From positions 6,110,508-6,174,507 of the forward strand of contig CM053331.1 in the NCBI GenBank assembly GCA_028583605.1: a stretch of DNA of 64,000 nucleotides. The letters are read 5' to 3'. The translations under genes were made by a program, and so were the position numbers. The notes beneath the pieces were generated by a model that ran no database searches, was not told the DNA's origin, and saw nothing but the letters and a program-made list of their open reading frames with translations. Below are positions 12,301 through 24,300 of the stretch, piece by piece (positions within the stretch are counted from its first letter, which is position 1; the number at the start of each line of letters is the position of its first letter). This DNA comes from Dastarcus helophoroides. Taxonomy: Eukaryota; Arthropoda; Insecta; Coleoptera; Bothrideridae.

Positions 12301-15300
12301 AAATTTCGAAAAGAGAAATTGAAAAAATTAACTGGATTTTTTTTATTTTTGATGGAAAGGGTTGGTCCTTGGTTATCTTCAAAAATTGAAATACAGAACT
12401 TGAGAGAAACTCTCTCTGAAAATGACAGCTTGGCTGTCGAAACGCGTTAAAGCAACCTTTGTTGTGTTTTTTAATATTTCTTGGTTTCAGAGGACAAGTT
12501 CTATATTTCAATTTTTAAAATTAACTGGAAGCTTAGAAAAAATTGCCGATCTCTAAAAAAGTCAAAGTTTTTCAGTGAAGAAGAACAATTTCATGGAAAA
12601 AGTTTGGAACAACTCGAAATTTCGAATAAAAATTGCAAATTTCCAGAAAAAGCTCAATTTCGAAAAGAAATTTGCAATTTCGAGAACAAGACGAATTAAA
12701 AAAAAAACTCCAAATTTTCAGATAAATTCGAATTTTGAGAAAATTGGTACAATAACTTCGAAAGAAAATTCCAAGAAAATTTCGAGAAGTGTTAAACCTT
12801 AAAAAATATCAATATTTCCCAAAAGAAGACAAATTTGAGAAAAAGGAAGAGATTTCTAAAAAAAATTAGAAAATGAAGAGATTAAAAAAAATGAATTGTC
12901 TAATTCGGAAAAAAGGAGAAATTTCGAAAAAATGAATTTATCGAAAATTCTCAAAAAAGGCAAAATTTTAGGATAAAAAAAACCTACAATTTCGACAATA
13001 AATTGAAACCCAGGACAAATTAAAAACCTGAAATTTTTAGACAATCTTGAGTTTTTTAAAAAATAGTAAAATTTCGAAAAGTGGAATTGTAAAAATTAAC
13101 TGGAAGCTTAGAAAAAATTGTCGATCTCTAAAAAAGTCGAAGTTTTTCAGTGAAGAAGAAAAAAGTTGAATTTTAGGAAGAATTTCATAGAAAAAGTTTA
13201 GAACAACTCGAAATTTCGATAAAAAATTGCAATTTTCCCACAGAATGCTAAATTTCGAAAATAAATTTGCAATTTCGAGAACAAGGCGAATTAACTCCAA
13301 ATTTTCAGATAAATTCGAATTTTGAATTTTTTTAAATATAGGCAAATTTCGAAGAGTGGAACTGTAAAAATTAACTGGAAGCTTAGAAAAAATTGTCGAT
13401 CTCTAAAAAAAATCGAAGTTTTCCAGTGAAGAAGAAAAAAGCTTAATTTTAGGAACAATTTCATGGAAACCGTTTAGAACGACTCGAAATTTCGATAAAA
13501 AATTGCAATTTTCCCGAGAATGCTAAATTTCGAAAATAAATTTGCGATTTTGGGAACAGGACGAATCAAAAAAACTCCAAATTTTCAGATAAATTCGAAT
13601 TTTGAAAAAACTGGTAAAATAATTAAGAAAAAAAATTCCATGAACATTTCGAGAAGTGTTGAACCTTAGAAAAAGATCAAAATTTCCTAGATAAAGCCAA
13701 ATTTGAGAAAAATCAAAAATTTCTAAAAAAATGGGAAAATGAAGAGATTAAAAAAAATGAATTTGCCTAATTCGAAAAAAGGGAGAAATTTTGAAAAAAT
13801 GATATTATCGAAAATTCTCAAAAAGGGCAAAATTTTTGAATAAAAAGACGTAGAATTTTGAAAATAGATTGAAACCCAGGACAAATTAAAAACTTGAAAT
13901 TTTTAGACAATTTTGAATTTTTTGAAATAACAGTAAAATTTCGAAAAGAGAAATTTTAAAAATTAACTGGAAACTTAGAAAAAATTGTCGATCTCTATAA
14001 AAGTCGAAGTTTTTCAGTGAAGAAGAAAAAAGTTTAATTTTAGGAACAATTTCATGGAAAAAGTTTAGAACAACTCGAAATTTCGATAAAAAAATTGCAA
14101 TTTTCCAGAGAATGCTAAATTTCGAAAATAAATTTGCAATTTCGAGAACAAGACGAATTAAAAAAAACTCCAAATTTTTAGATAAATTCGAATTTTGAAA
14201 AAACTGGTAAAATAATTAAGAAAAAAAATTCCATGAACATTTCGAGAAGTGTTGAACCTTAAACAAAGATCAAAATTTTCCAGAAAAAGCCAAATTTGAG
14301 AAAAAGGAAGAGATTTCTAAAAAAAATTGGGAAAATGAAGAGATTAAAAAAAATGAATTTGTCTAATTCGGAAAAAGGGAGAAATTTCGAAAAAACGAAT
14401 TTATCGAAAATTCTCAAAAAAGGCAAAATTTTAGAATAAAAAGACGTAGAATTTTCACAATAGATTGAAACCCAGGACAAATTAAAAACCTGAAATTTTT
14501 AGACAATTTTGAGTTTTTTAAAATATAGTAAAATTTCGAAAAGTGGAATTGTAAAAATTAACTGAAAGCTTAGAAAAAATTGTCGATCTCTAAAAAAAGT
14601 CGAAGTTTTCCAGTGAAGAAGAAAAAAGTTTAATTTTAGCAACAATTTCATGGAAAAATTTAAAACAAATCGAAATTTCGATAAAAAATTGCAATTTTCC
14701 AGAGAAAGCTAAATTTCGAAAATAAATTTGCAATTTCGAGAACAAGACGAACTAAAAAAAATTCCAAATTTTCAGACAAATTCAATTTTTGAGAAAATTG
14801 GTAAGATAATTTCGAAAGAAAATTTCGAAAAGTGTCGAACCTTAAAAAAACATCAAAATTTCCCAAAAGAAGCCAAATTTGAGAAAAAGGAAGAGATTTC
14901 TAAAAAAATGGGAAAATGAAGAGATTAAAAAAAATAAATTGCCTAATTCGAAAAAAGGGAGAAATTTCGAAAAAATGAATTTATCGAAAATTCTCAAAAA
15001 AAGCAAAGTTTTAAAATAAAAAAAAACGTAGAATTTTGACAATAGATTAAAACCCAGGATAAATTAAAAACCTGAAATTTTTAGAAAATTTTAAATTTTT
15101 TGAAATACAGTAAAATTTCGGAAAAAAAATTAACTGGAAGCTTAGAAAAAAATTGTCGATCTCTAAGAAAGGCGAAGTTTTTTAGTGAAGAAGAAAATAG
15201 TTTAATTTTAGGAAGAACTTCATGGAAAAAGTTTGGAATAAATCGAAATTTTGCTAAAAAAAAAAATAGCAATTATCCAGAGAAACCCAAATTTCGAAAA

Positions 15301-18300
15301 TAAATTTGCAATTTCCAGAACAAGACGAACTAAAAAAAACTCCAAATTTTCAGATAAATTCGAATTTTGAAAACACTGGTAAAATAATTACGAAAAAAAA
15401 TTCCAAGAAAATTTCGAGAAGTGTTGAATCTTAAAAAAAGATCAAAATTTCCCAGAAAAAGCCAAATTTGAGAAAAGGGAAAAGATTTCTAAAAATAAAT
15501 GGGAAAATGAAGAGATTACAAAAAATGAATTTGTCTAATTCGGACAAAGGGAGAAATTTCGAAAAAATGATATGTATTATCGAAAATTCTCAAAAAAAAG
15601 CAAAATTTTAGAATAAAAAAACGTAGAATTTAAAAAAGTGCGAGAAGTAGATTAAAAGTTAGTCAATATTTAAAAAAAAGTAAAGATTTTAAAAAAATTT
15701 AAAAATATTCGATCCAATTTTCGAAAAGTATTAATACTGAAGCAAAGCCAATAAAAATTTGTTCTTTTCCCCACAAATTTCAAATCTTCCGTGGCATTTT
15801 TCCAAAATGTTCTCTCATTCAAAATATCGATTTTTTTAATCTAATTTTTTCTATAAATAGTGACTTTTATGAAATTTCTCAATTACTGCGATAATCGTTC
15901 GTGCAAAAGTCGAAATTTTGATGTTTCTCCAAAAACTTAATAATTGCTTGTAAAGCAAAATTTCTAAAAAACAATTCCGGTTTTTATTTTATTCTTTACC
16001 ACAAAATTTCGATCTTTAACTTCATAAAATTTCCAATTTTTCGAATTTTCGGTTTTTCCAAATTTTTCCACGAAGTTTCGATGCTTCCCCAAAATGTGTT
16101 CTCTTCCCTAGAAATTTCCAGTCTTGACATTTTTCAAAATGTCCTTGCTCTCGAAATATCGATTTTTCACGATTTTGAATTCTTCGCAAGATTTCGAATT
16201 TCGTGAAATTGCTATGAAAATTCGAAATTTGGGTTTTTGGTTTCTGGAAAAACGAAATTTAGAGAAGAAACATCGACTTTTCCTTAAAAAACAAACTTAA
16301 GTAAGAGCTGTAATTTTGAGACTGCATAAAATTTCCAATTTCGTGAATTTTCGATTTTTCCAAATATTTCCATGCAGTTTCGATACTTCACCCTAGAAAT
16401 TTTCAGTCTTGACATTTTTCAAAATGTCCTTGCTCTCGAAATATCGATTTTTCACGATTTTGAATTCTTCGCAAAATTTCGAATTTCACGAAATTCAAAT
16501 TTTTCCAAAATTCTTCTCGATATACAAATCTTGTCCCCTGAAATCAAGAAAGGTTAAAAAACACAACAGTTACTTTCAGCAACTGTCGCGTTTTTTTATC
16601 TTTCTTGGTTTCAGGGTTGTACATCAATTTTTGAAGATAATCAAGGACCAGTTCGTTCTCCCACAATTCTTCCCCAAATTTCGGCGTTTTATCATAATTT
16701 TAACACCTTCTTCGATATTTTTCAAAATGTCAAAATGTTATATTAAATGAAATGGCGATTTTTCTGAAATTCGTGGTAGTTTTCGAAATTTCCGCCAAAT
16801 TTAACGAATTCTGGGGGAAAAAATCGATATTTAGAAAAAACATCGGAGTTTCAGGGAAAGGGGGAATATTGAAAAAAAAATTCTGGAAAAAGTTCTCTTA
16901 GTTGAGCTAGGGGGGTCAAGCGCCCTACCCTGCCCTATTCAAGCTACGCCTTTTTGTTTTGCAAAGCACTTTGGGCTCCTTCTGCAAGTCACCTACCTAC
17001 GCAACTGATTCAGCTGATTGGTTCTTCGCTAGATTGTACCAGGTTTTAAAATGAGACCTGTTTTTTTTGCAGCAAAGATTTTCACTTATGCTAGATATCT
17101 AATATTTAGGAATCTGTGGCTTGGTTCCTTTTTGCAAAAAGCACTCCAAATGTCCGTTTTCTCGAAATATAGATTTTTCACGATTTTAGATACAAAATTT
17201 AAAATTTTGTTTTAAAAAAATGAAGCAAACATTTAAGGGAAAAAAAAAACAGAATTTGGGAAGAGAAAAAAATTGGAAACACGGACAACTTCGCAAAGAA
17301 AGTACACAAACAACTTCGGAAAGCGGATAACCATTTTTACATTTTTCTTGTATTGTCGACTTTTTTTACTAAATTTGTCGAGGATGGATTTATTGATACA
17401 TTTTTTAAAATGTCATTTTTTCCGACATTTCGGTGCTTTCTCAAAAATTGAAAGATTTCCCGTCCGAGTAGTAACTTTCCTCAAAATCCTAACCATTTTT
17501 TTTTTAAATTTTGGCGTTTTCCCCAAATTATTACTTTTGTTCATTTTCCACAATATTTCGACTTTTTTCAAATTTTTTTCCTAAAATTTTGTCAGTCGAA
17601 AAATTGAAGTTTCAATTTGACATATCAACATTTTGGCTTTCTTTTCGAATTTATAAATTAACACAAAATTTAGCAGCACACAAGTAGCAAGAGAACCGTA
17701 TTTAAGAATTTCTAAAAAGTGATTTCAACGAATGATTTTTATGTCAACTCGATAATCGATCGATCGGGTATCAGTTTGTTAAAATGTGACTAGTAAATAA
17801 ATTTTATTAATAATTCACCCATTTGTATGAATGTTAAAAAACGAAATCATATATAAATGATAAATTATTCAATTTTTTATATATTGTTATATAAAGATAT
17901 AAATACATATGACTACTACTTGACATAAATGTCAAAATCTTGACTAGATATGAAAATTTCTTCTTCCAATAATAAATTTAGAATCACTTTGGCATCTCAT
18001 CTTATAAACAAAGATCTGGAATGACTACAAAACAGTCTTAGCCAAAGGCAGTCATCAAACCAATAAACCCTTAAAGCTACCCCTACTTTCTTTTCCTCCC
18101 TTTTTTAATGGCACTCCTAATGTCAGTCTTACCTGATCGTCCGCAATCGGAACAAGAAACCAACTCTTCCGATCCGCCAGTCTTTTTGTTCTCCCGAGAA
18201 TCACCCAAACAAAAATCGCAATAAGGACTAGGAGCGGCCTTCACATCTTTAGGAACATCCAATGATGTCGAGGGAGGAGGTTCGACGGGATTTTCCGGCA

Positions 18301-21300
18301 CCAGAATCGGCATCGGGGGATCCTCCACGTTCGGTGGAGGTTGAACGCTCGGTGGAAGGTTAGGGGGTAGATTGGGAGGAGCGGGGATCATGGGCATGGG
18401 CGGCCCTTGGCCCTGGAGGGGCGGCGCTAAGGGGGGTTGGTTGGGCTGTCTGCCGCGACGAGCGCCTGGTGTACCTGTAGGATATATTGCTCAGTTAGCT
18501 CCACCATTATCTTCTAAAAAGGATACAACAGAAAGTTACAAAGGTGATCAGAAAGTTGGTGGCCTTTCGTCCACAGATTTCAGTCATTTGGTGGCCAATT
18601 TCGATCATCAATTTTCTGAAGTTTGATAAAATTTTGAATGTTGACAATTTTTTTCCCCCCAATCAAACAGAATTTTGCCACACTCGATTTCAAAAACCGT
18701 TGACGAAAGGGCACGTAAAAGATGATTTAAAAAGGGAATACATTCATGCCAAACACTCACATTAAAATGAAACGCCGTAAATTATAATTACAAGTGGCTC
18801 TATACAAAACGTGTTAACCTTGCTGAAAATTAGAATGTTAATGTATTTATAGTGAAAATTAAACTACGGAAAAAAATTGAAATTAGATTCTAAGAGAGCT
18901 CGTCATTCCAACTACACAAGCATGCAAAATCACACAAAATGATGATTAAAATAAAACATCATAACATAATGGCAGTACCGGGTGTCTGGTTCAAAAAGGA
19001 AACATAACTATCTTGGTACACTTGTCCTTGGTTGGGAGGCCCTTGTGGCATGTTGGTCGGCACTTCCCCCATGCCCCCGAGAAGGGGCGGCATCACGACG
19101 CCCATTTGCGCGGGAGTGGGGGCGTTACTGTCGCGTGAATTTTCATCGCTAGCGCCCTCTTTGTGCGAATGGCCGTAGTGGTATGTCAACCCGGGACGTG
19201 TCTTGTATCGCGCTCCGCACACTGAAATTTTTGAAAAAACAAAAAACAATGCCGAAATCCTTGATTTCCACTGATTAATGTTGTTCAAAAGCAGCCGACT
19301 CGTTCGCTTAATTAATAATGCAAATGTGTTAATGAAATTCCGATTTTTTGATATTATTACTTTTTTTTTCATTTTTTGGTATTCTCCTTGTCTATTTTCA
19401 AATTGTTAGAAGCCAAAAATTGACACATTTCAAATTATTCGTTATCTGCGTTTCAAACTATGCAACAATTCACCTACGCCTCTGATTATTGTTGCCATGG
19501 GAACAAAGCATGTATAATTAATTTGTTCTAATTCCAAAATGACAGTTCCATTGGCTTTTTTTTCCAATAAAACATCAATGAAAATAACATTACTTCGCAA
19601 AGAAGATACATATCTATGACAGTTCAACCCTTCTTCTGATCGAAAATCTCGACTTTTTGCTCTTTTTGAAAAACTCGACTATTTTTGAGTTCGTCAATTG
19701 ATTTTTATCAAAACTACTTTATTTTCAAAATTTTGACTTCTCAAAATTTCGATATTTTCTGAACGTCTTAATTTTTTTCAATATCGACTCTTTCTCAAAA
19801 TTTCGACTTCCATAGTTTCCAATTTTTTCAGAAATTCTACCTGTTACGAATTTTTTTTAATTCGTCACTCAAAATTTTGAGCTTTTTTAAAGTTTGGGAC
19901 TTTTTCAGAATTTCGACCTTTTTTAAAACTTCAACATTTTCGACTGTTATTGAAAATTTCCACCTTTTTGAATAATGTAATTTAAAAAAAAGACTTCACT
20001 AAAAATCAATTTTTTTCGTCAATTTCCACTTCTGTGAAAACTTTAGCTTGAATATTTAAGTTTTTTAAAGTTCGCCTTTTTTGAAAATTTTAACATTTCG
20101 GCTTTATCGAATTTGGACATTTACCGAAAATATCGACTTTTATCGCTTTATTTACGAAATTTTCACTCCTCAAAATTTTGAATTTTTTTTCGATTTCCTG
20201 TTCAAAATTTCGTACTATTTTGGAACCTCAACTTTTATAAAAAAATCGAAAAACTCGAAAAATTCAATTATTTATAGAAGTGGAAACCTGTAAACTTTGA
20301 AAATGTCAAATTTTCCAAAAATCTGGAATTTTTCAAAGATTGGTGATTTTTTTTATCTTTAAACCTTTTATGCAAGAAGAATGCAACCTAGACTACAAAT
20401 TCATGCGGCCCTCCAGGCGTGTATAGTAAATCATAGGTAGCTGAACTACCAACAGTTGAAACACTGCCACCTAGCGAAACGGTTGCTCTCTAGGAGAGTT
20501 CCCAGAAGACAAGGATTCTATAATGCACAGACCAATAGGTTTGAACATTTATTAGATTCGAAGTTTGGAAACCAAATACCGGTTTCGATCTTATTAGATC
20601 TCGTCAGTTTGGTATATCCAACTCGAATGCTAATAAATGTTCCGACAAGTAAGTACTAAAGCATTCACAAGCGTTGCATTCTTCTTGCATACGACATTGT
20701 TGGCGATGGCCATAGTTTCTCTATGGGCCAATAGGTGGTAGTACTAAAGAGTCACTCGCTTGACGCTTGTGAATGCTTTAGTACTTACTTGTCGGAACAT
20801 TTATTAGCATTCGAGTTGGATATACCAAACTGACGAAATCTAACAAGATCGAAACCGGTATTTGGTTTCCAAACTTCGAATCTAATAAATGTTCAAATCT
20901 ATTGGTCTGTGCATTATAGAATTTAAACCTTTTACCAAATTTCCAGTTTTTAGGAACGTTCGACTTTTTTGCGAAAATTTTCACTTTTCCACTTTTTTGA
21001 AAAATGTAGATTTTAAAAAAGAAACGACTTCATTGAAATATCAATTTTTTTCGTCGATCTCCACTTCTGTGATCGACTTTTCGTGAAAACTTTAGCAACA
21101 TTTAAGTTTTTTAAAGTTCGCTTTTTTGAAAATTTTAACATTTCGGCTTTATCGAATTTGGACATTTACCGAAAATATCGACTTTTATCGCTTTATTTAC
21201 GAAATTTTCACTCCTCAAAATTTTGAATTTTTTTTCGATTTCCTGTTCAAAATTTCGTACTATTTTGGAACCTCAACTTTTATAAAAAAAAATCGACTTT

Positions 21301-24300
21301 TTTACAAATTTTTCTCGAAAAATTCAATTATTTATAGAAGTGGAAACCTGTAAACTTTGAAAATCTCAAATTTTCCAAAAATTTGGAATTTTTCCAAGAT
21401 TGGTGATTTTTTTAAATTCAAACATTTTACCAAATCTCCAGTTTTTAGAAAAGTTCGACTTATTTGAGAAAAATTTCACCTCTTTCACTTTTTTGAAAAA
21501 TGTAGATTTTAAAAAAGAAACGACTTCATTGAAATATCAATTTTTTTCGTCAATTTCCACTTCTGTGATCGACTTTTCGTGAAAACTTTAGCTTGAACAT
21601 TTAAGTTTTTTAAAGTTCGCCTTTTTTGAAAATTTTAATATTTCGGCTTTATCGAATTTGGACATTTACCGAAAATATCGACTTTTATCACATTATTTAC
21701 GAAATTTTCACTCCTCAAAATTTTGAATTTTTTTTCGATTTCCTGTTCAAAATTTTGTACTTTTTTGGAACCTCGACTTTTATAAAAAAAAATCGAGTTT
21801 TTTACAATTTTTTCTCGAAAAATTCAATTTTTTATAGGAGAAGTGGAAACCTGCAAACTTTGAAAATGTCAAATTTTCCAAAAATTTGGAATTTTTCGAA
21901 GATTGGTGATTTTTTTTATCTTCAAACGTTTTACCAAATTTCCAGTTTTTAGAAACGTTCGACATTTTTTGAGAAAAATTTCACCTTTTTCACTTTTTTG
22001 AAAAATGTAGATTTTAAAAAAGAAACGACTTCATTGAAATATCAATTTTTTTCGTCAATTTCCACTTCTGTGATCGACTTTTCGTGAAAAATTTAGCTTC
22101 AACATTAAGTTTTTTAAAGTTCGCTTTTTTTGAAAATTTTAACATTTCGGCTCTATCGAATTTGGACATTTACCGAAAATATCGACTTTTCAAAAAATTC
22201 GACTTTTCAAAAATCTCGACTTTTTCTCCAAATTTCAATTTTTCTCATAACATCAAACTTGTTTTAAAAATATGCTTTTTCTTCAAAATTTCGACGTTTT
22301 TTTCAAAAATGAAGCTTTTTTGAAAATTTTGGCTTTTAAAAATGTTGATGTTTTTCTCAAAATTTCGCTTTCTCGCGACATCGACTTTTTTGAAAATTTC
22401 GACCATTTTCAAATATGTCGACTCTTTAAATCTTCCATTTTTTCTCAAATTTAGATTTTTTTTTTGTAAACTTCGACTTCTTATAAATACTATCCTTCCT
22501 CAAAATTTCGACTTTTTTGAAAAATTCAACCTTTTTCCAAAATTTTCCAAAATTTTCACTCCTGAAAATTATATGAAAAACTCGACTTTTTTACAATTTT
22601 TTTTCGAAAAATTTGATTTTTTATGCAAAAGTTGAAATATAAACTCGCAACTTTTTCAAAAATTTATGCTTTGTTAAAATTTTAAATTTTTTAACAAAAT
22701 TACGAATTTTTCTCGAAATTCTGATTTTTTGGAAAAGGCCCCCAATATTTCTACCTCCTCCAAAACTTCCAAACTTTTTAAAAAAAAAATTTTTCCCAAT
22801 TTTGATTTTCTGTATTGATACTTTTTCCAAAATTTGGATTTTTTTGAAAAATTCGACCTTTTTTATTTTTTTAAAATTCGGTTTTCAAAATTGCGAATTT
22901 TTAAAAATTTGGTCCTTTTTCAAAATTTCGATTTTTTTGAGATTCTGAATTTGCCAAAAATGTTCACTGCTCAAGAAGAATGTTTTCCTTTTATACTCAA
23001 AATTTCAACTTTTACAATTTTTTTTTTTAATGCGACTTTTTTATGGAAAAGTTGAAATCTAAACTCTCAAGAATTTTTCAAGTTGATGCTTTGTTAAAAT
23101 TTTAAATCTTTTACCAAAATTTCGAATTTTTGTCAAAATTTTGATTTTTTTGAAGTCCTCTCTCCCAATATTTTGAAAAATTCAATTTTTTCATGGAAAA
23201 GTTGAATTCTAAACTCTCAAGACTATTTCAAAAGTTTATGCTTTGTTAAAATTTTAAATCTTTTAACAAAATTTTAAATTTTTCTCGAAATTCTGATTTT
23301 TTTGAAAAGTCCTCCTCCCCAATATTTTAACCTTGTCCAAAATTTGAACCTTTTAAAAAATATGTGCATATTTTATTTTTATTTATTTTTTTTTTTTTCA
23401 TAATTTTGACTTATTTTAAACTTCGGTTTTCTGTACTGATACATTTTCTCATAATTTCGACCTTTTTTTAAACATTCAACCTTTTTCAATTTCTTTTTTA
23501 ATTCGTCTTTCAAATTTTCGAATTTTAATAATCGTTCGTTCCTTTTTCAGAATTAGGATTTTTTTGAAATTTCGATTTTTTTAAATTTTGAATTTTTCAA
23601 AAATTTTCACTCCTCAAAATTTTGAACTTTTTTCCTTTTCTACTCAAAATTTCGTCTTTTTTTTGTAACTTCAGACTTTTTAAAAAAATTCCAACTTTTT
23701 TTACAATTTTTTTTTCGAAAAATTCGATTTTTTTTACGGAAAAGTTGAAATCTAAACTCTCAAGACTTTTTCAAAAGTTTATGCTTTGTTAAAATTTTAA
23801 ATCTTTTAACAAAATTTTGGAATTTTTCTCGAAATTCTGATTATTTTTGAAAAGTCATCCGCCCCAATATTTCGACCTTATCCAAAATTTTAACTTTTTA
23901 AAACATATTTGCACTTTTTAAAATGTTGTTTTTCATAATTTTGACTATTATTTTAAACTTCGGTTCCCTGTATTGATACTTTTTCTCAAAATTTCGACTT
24001 TTCATGAAAAATTCGACCTTTTTTTTTAATTCGTCTTTCAAAATTTCGAATTTTAAAACAGGTCCTTTTTAAAAGTTCGATTTTTTGAAATTTTGAATTT
24101 TTCAAAAATTTTCACTCCTCAAAATTTTGAACTTTTTCCTTTTCTATTCAAAATTTCGCCTTTTTTGTAACTTCAGACTTTTTTTTGAAAATTCCGACTT
24201 TTTTACATTTTTTTTTCGAAAAATTTGATTTTTTTATGGACAAGTTGAAATCTAAACTCTCAAGACTTTTTCAAAAGTTTATGTTTTGGAAAAATTTTAA

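Larger units (their letters stand above)
20371..20921. mobile_element. head-to-head retrozyme-like insertion with 13-bp target duplication
   Basis: TTTAAACCTTTTA is present on both sides (20358-20370 and 20922-20934), and sister satellite units lack the 551 bp, so this is a clean insertion. Left half, forward: TGCAAGAAGAATGCAACC, a unique 120-bp segment, then the repeat from TTCTATAATGCACAG to CATTCACAAGCG. Right half: the same repeat in reverse, from GTTGCATTCTTCTTGCATA to TGCATTATAG. The left order (repeat tail followed by repeat head) implies a tandem or circular template of roughly 380 nt. No protein is encoded; the short frames across it are incidental. Confidence 0.75.
20040..22160. repeat. 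tandem array, unit about 502 bp
   Basis: The landmark ACATTTCGGCTTTATCGAAT recurs at about 20097, 21141 and 21642, and as a variant (GGCTCTATCGAAT) near 22144. Intervals are 501 and 504 bp, plus one of 1045 bp that contains the 551-bp insertion at 20371-20921. The units share CTCCTCAAAATTTTGAATTT and TCGATTTCCTGTTCAAAATT. Confidence 0.85.

Noticed and set aside
11693..15303. Many 60-100 codon frames on both strands
   Set aside because: They fall in the 590-bp array, repeat each other with frameshifts, and consist of Lys/Phe/Asn/Ile-rich sequence from AT-biased DNA.
20456..20984. Two frames sharing a C-terminal half and ending VPTSKY
   Set aside because: They share sequence only because the retrozyme-like repeat is present in both orientations; the structure explains them better than coding does.
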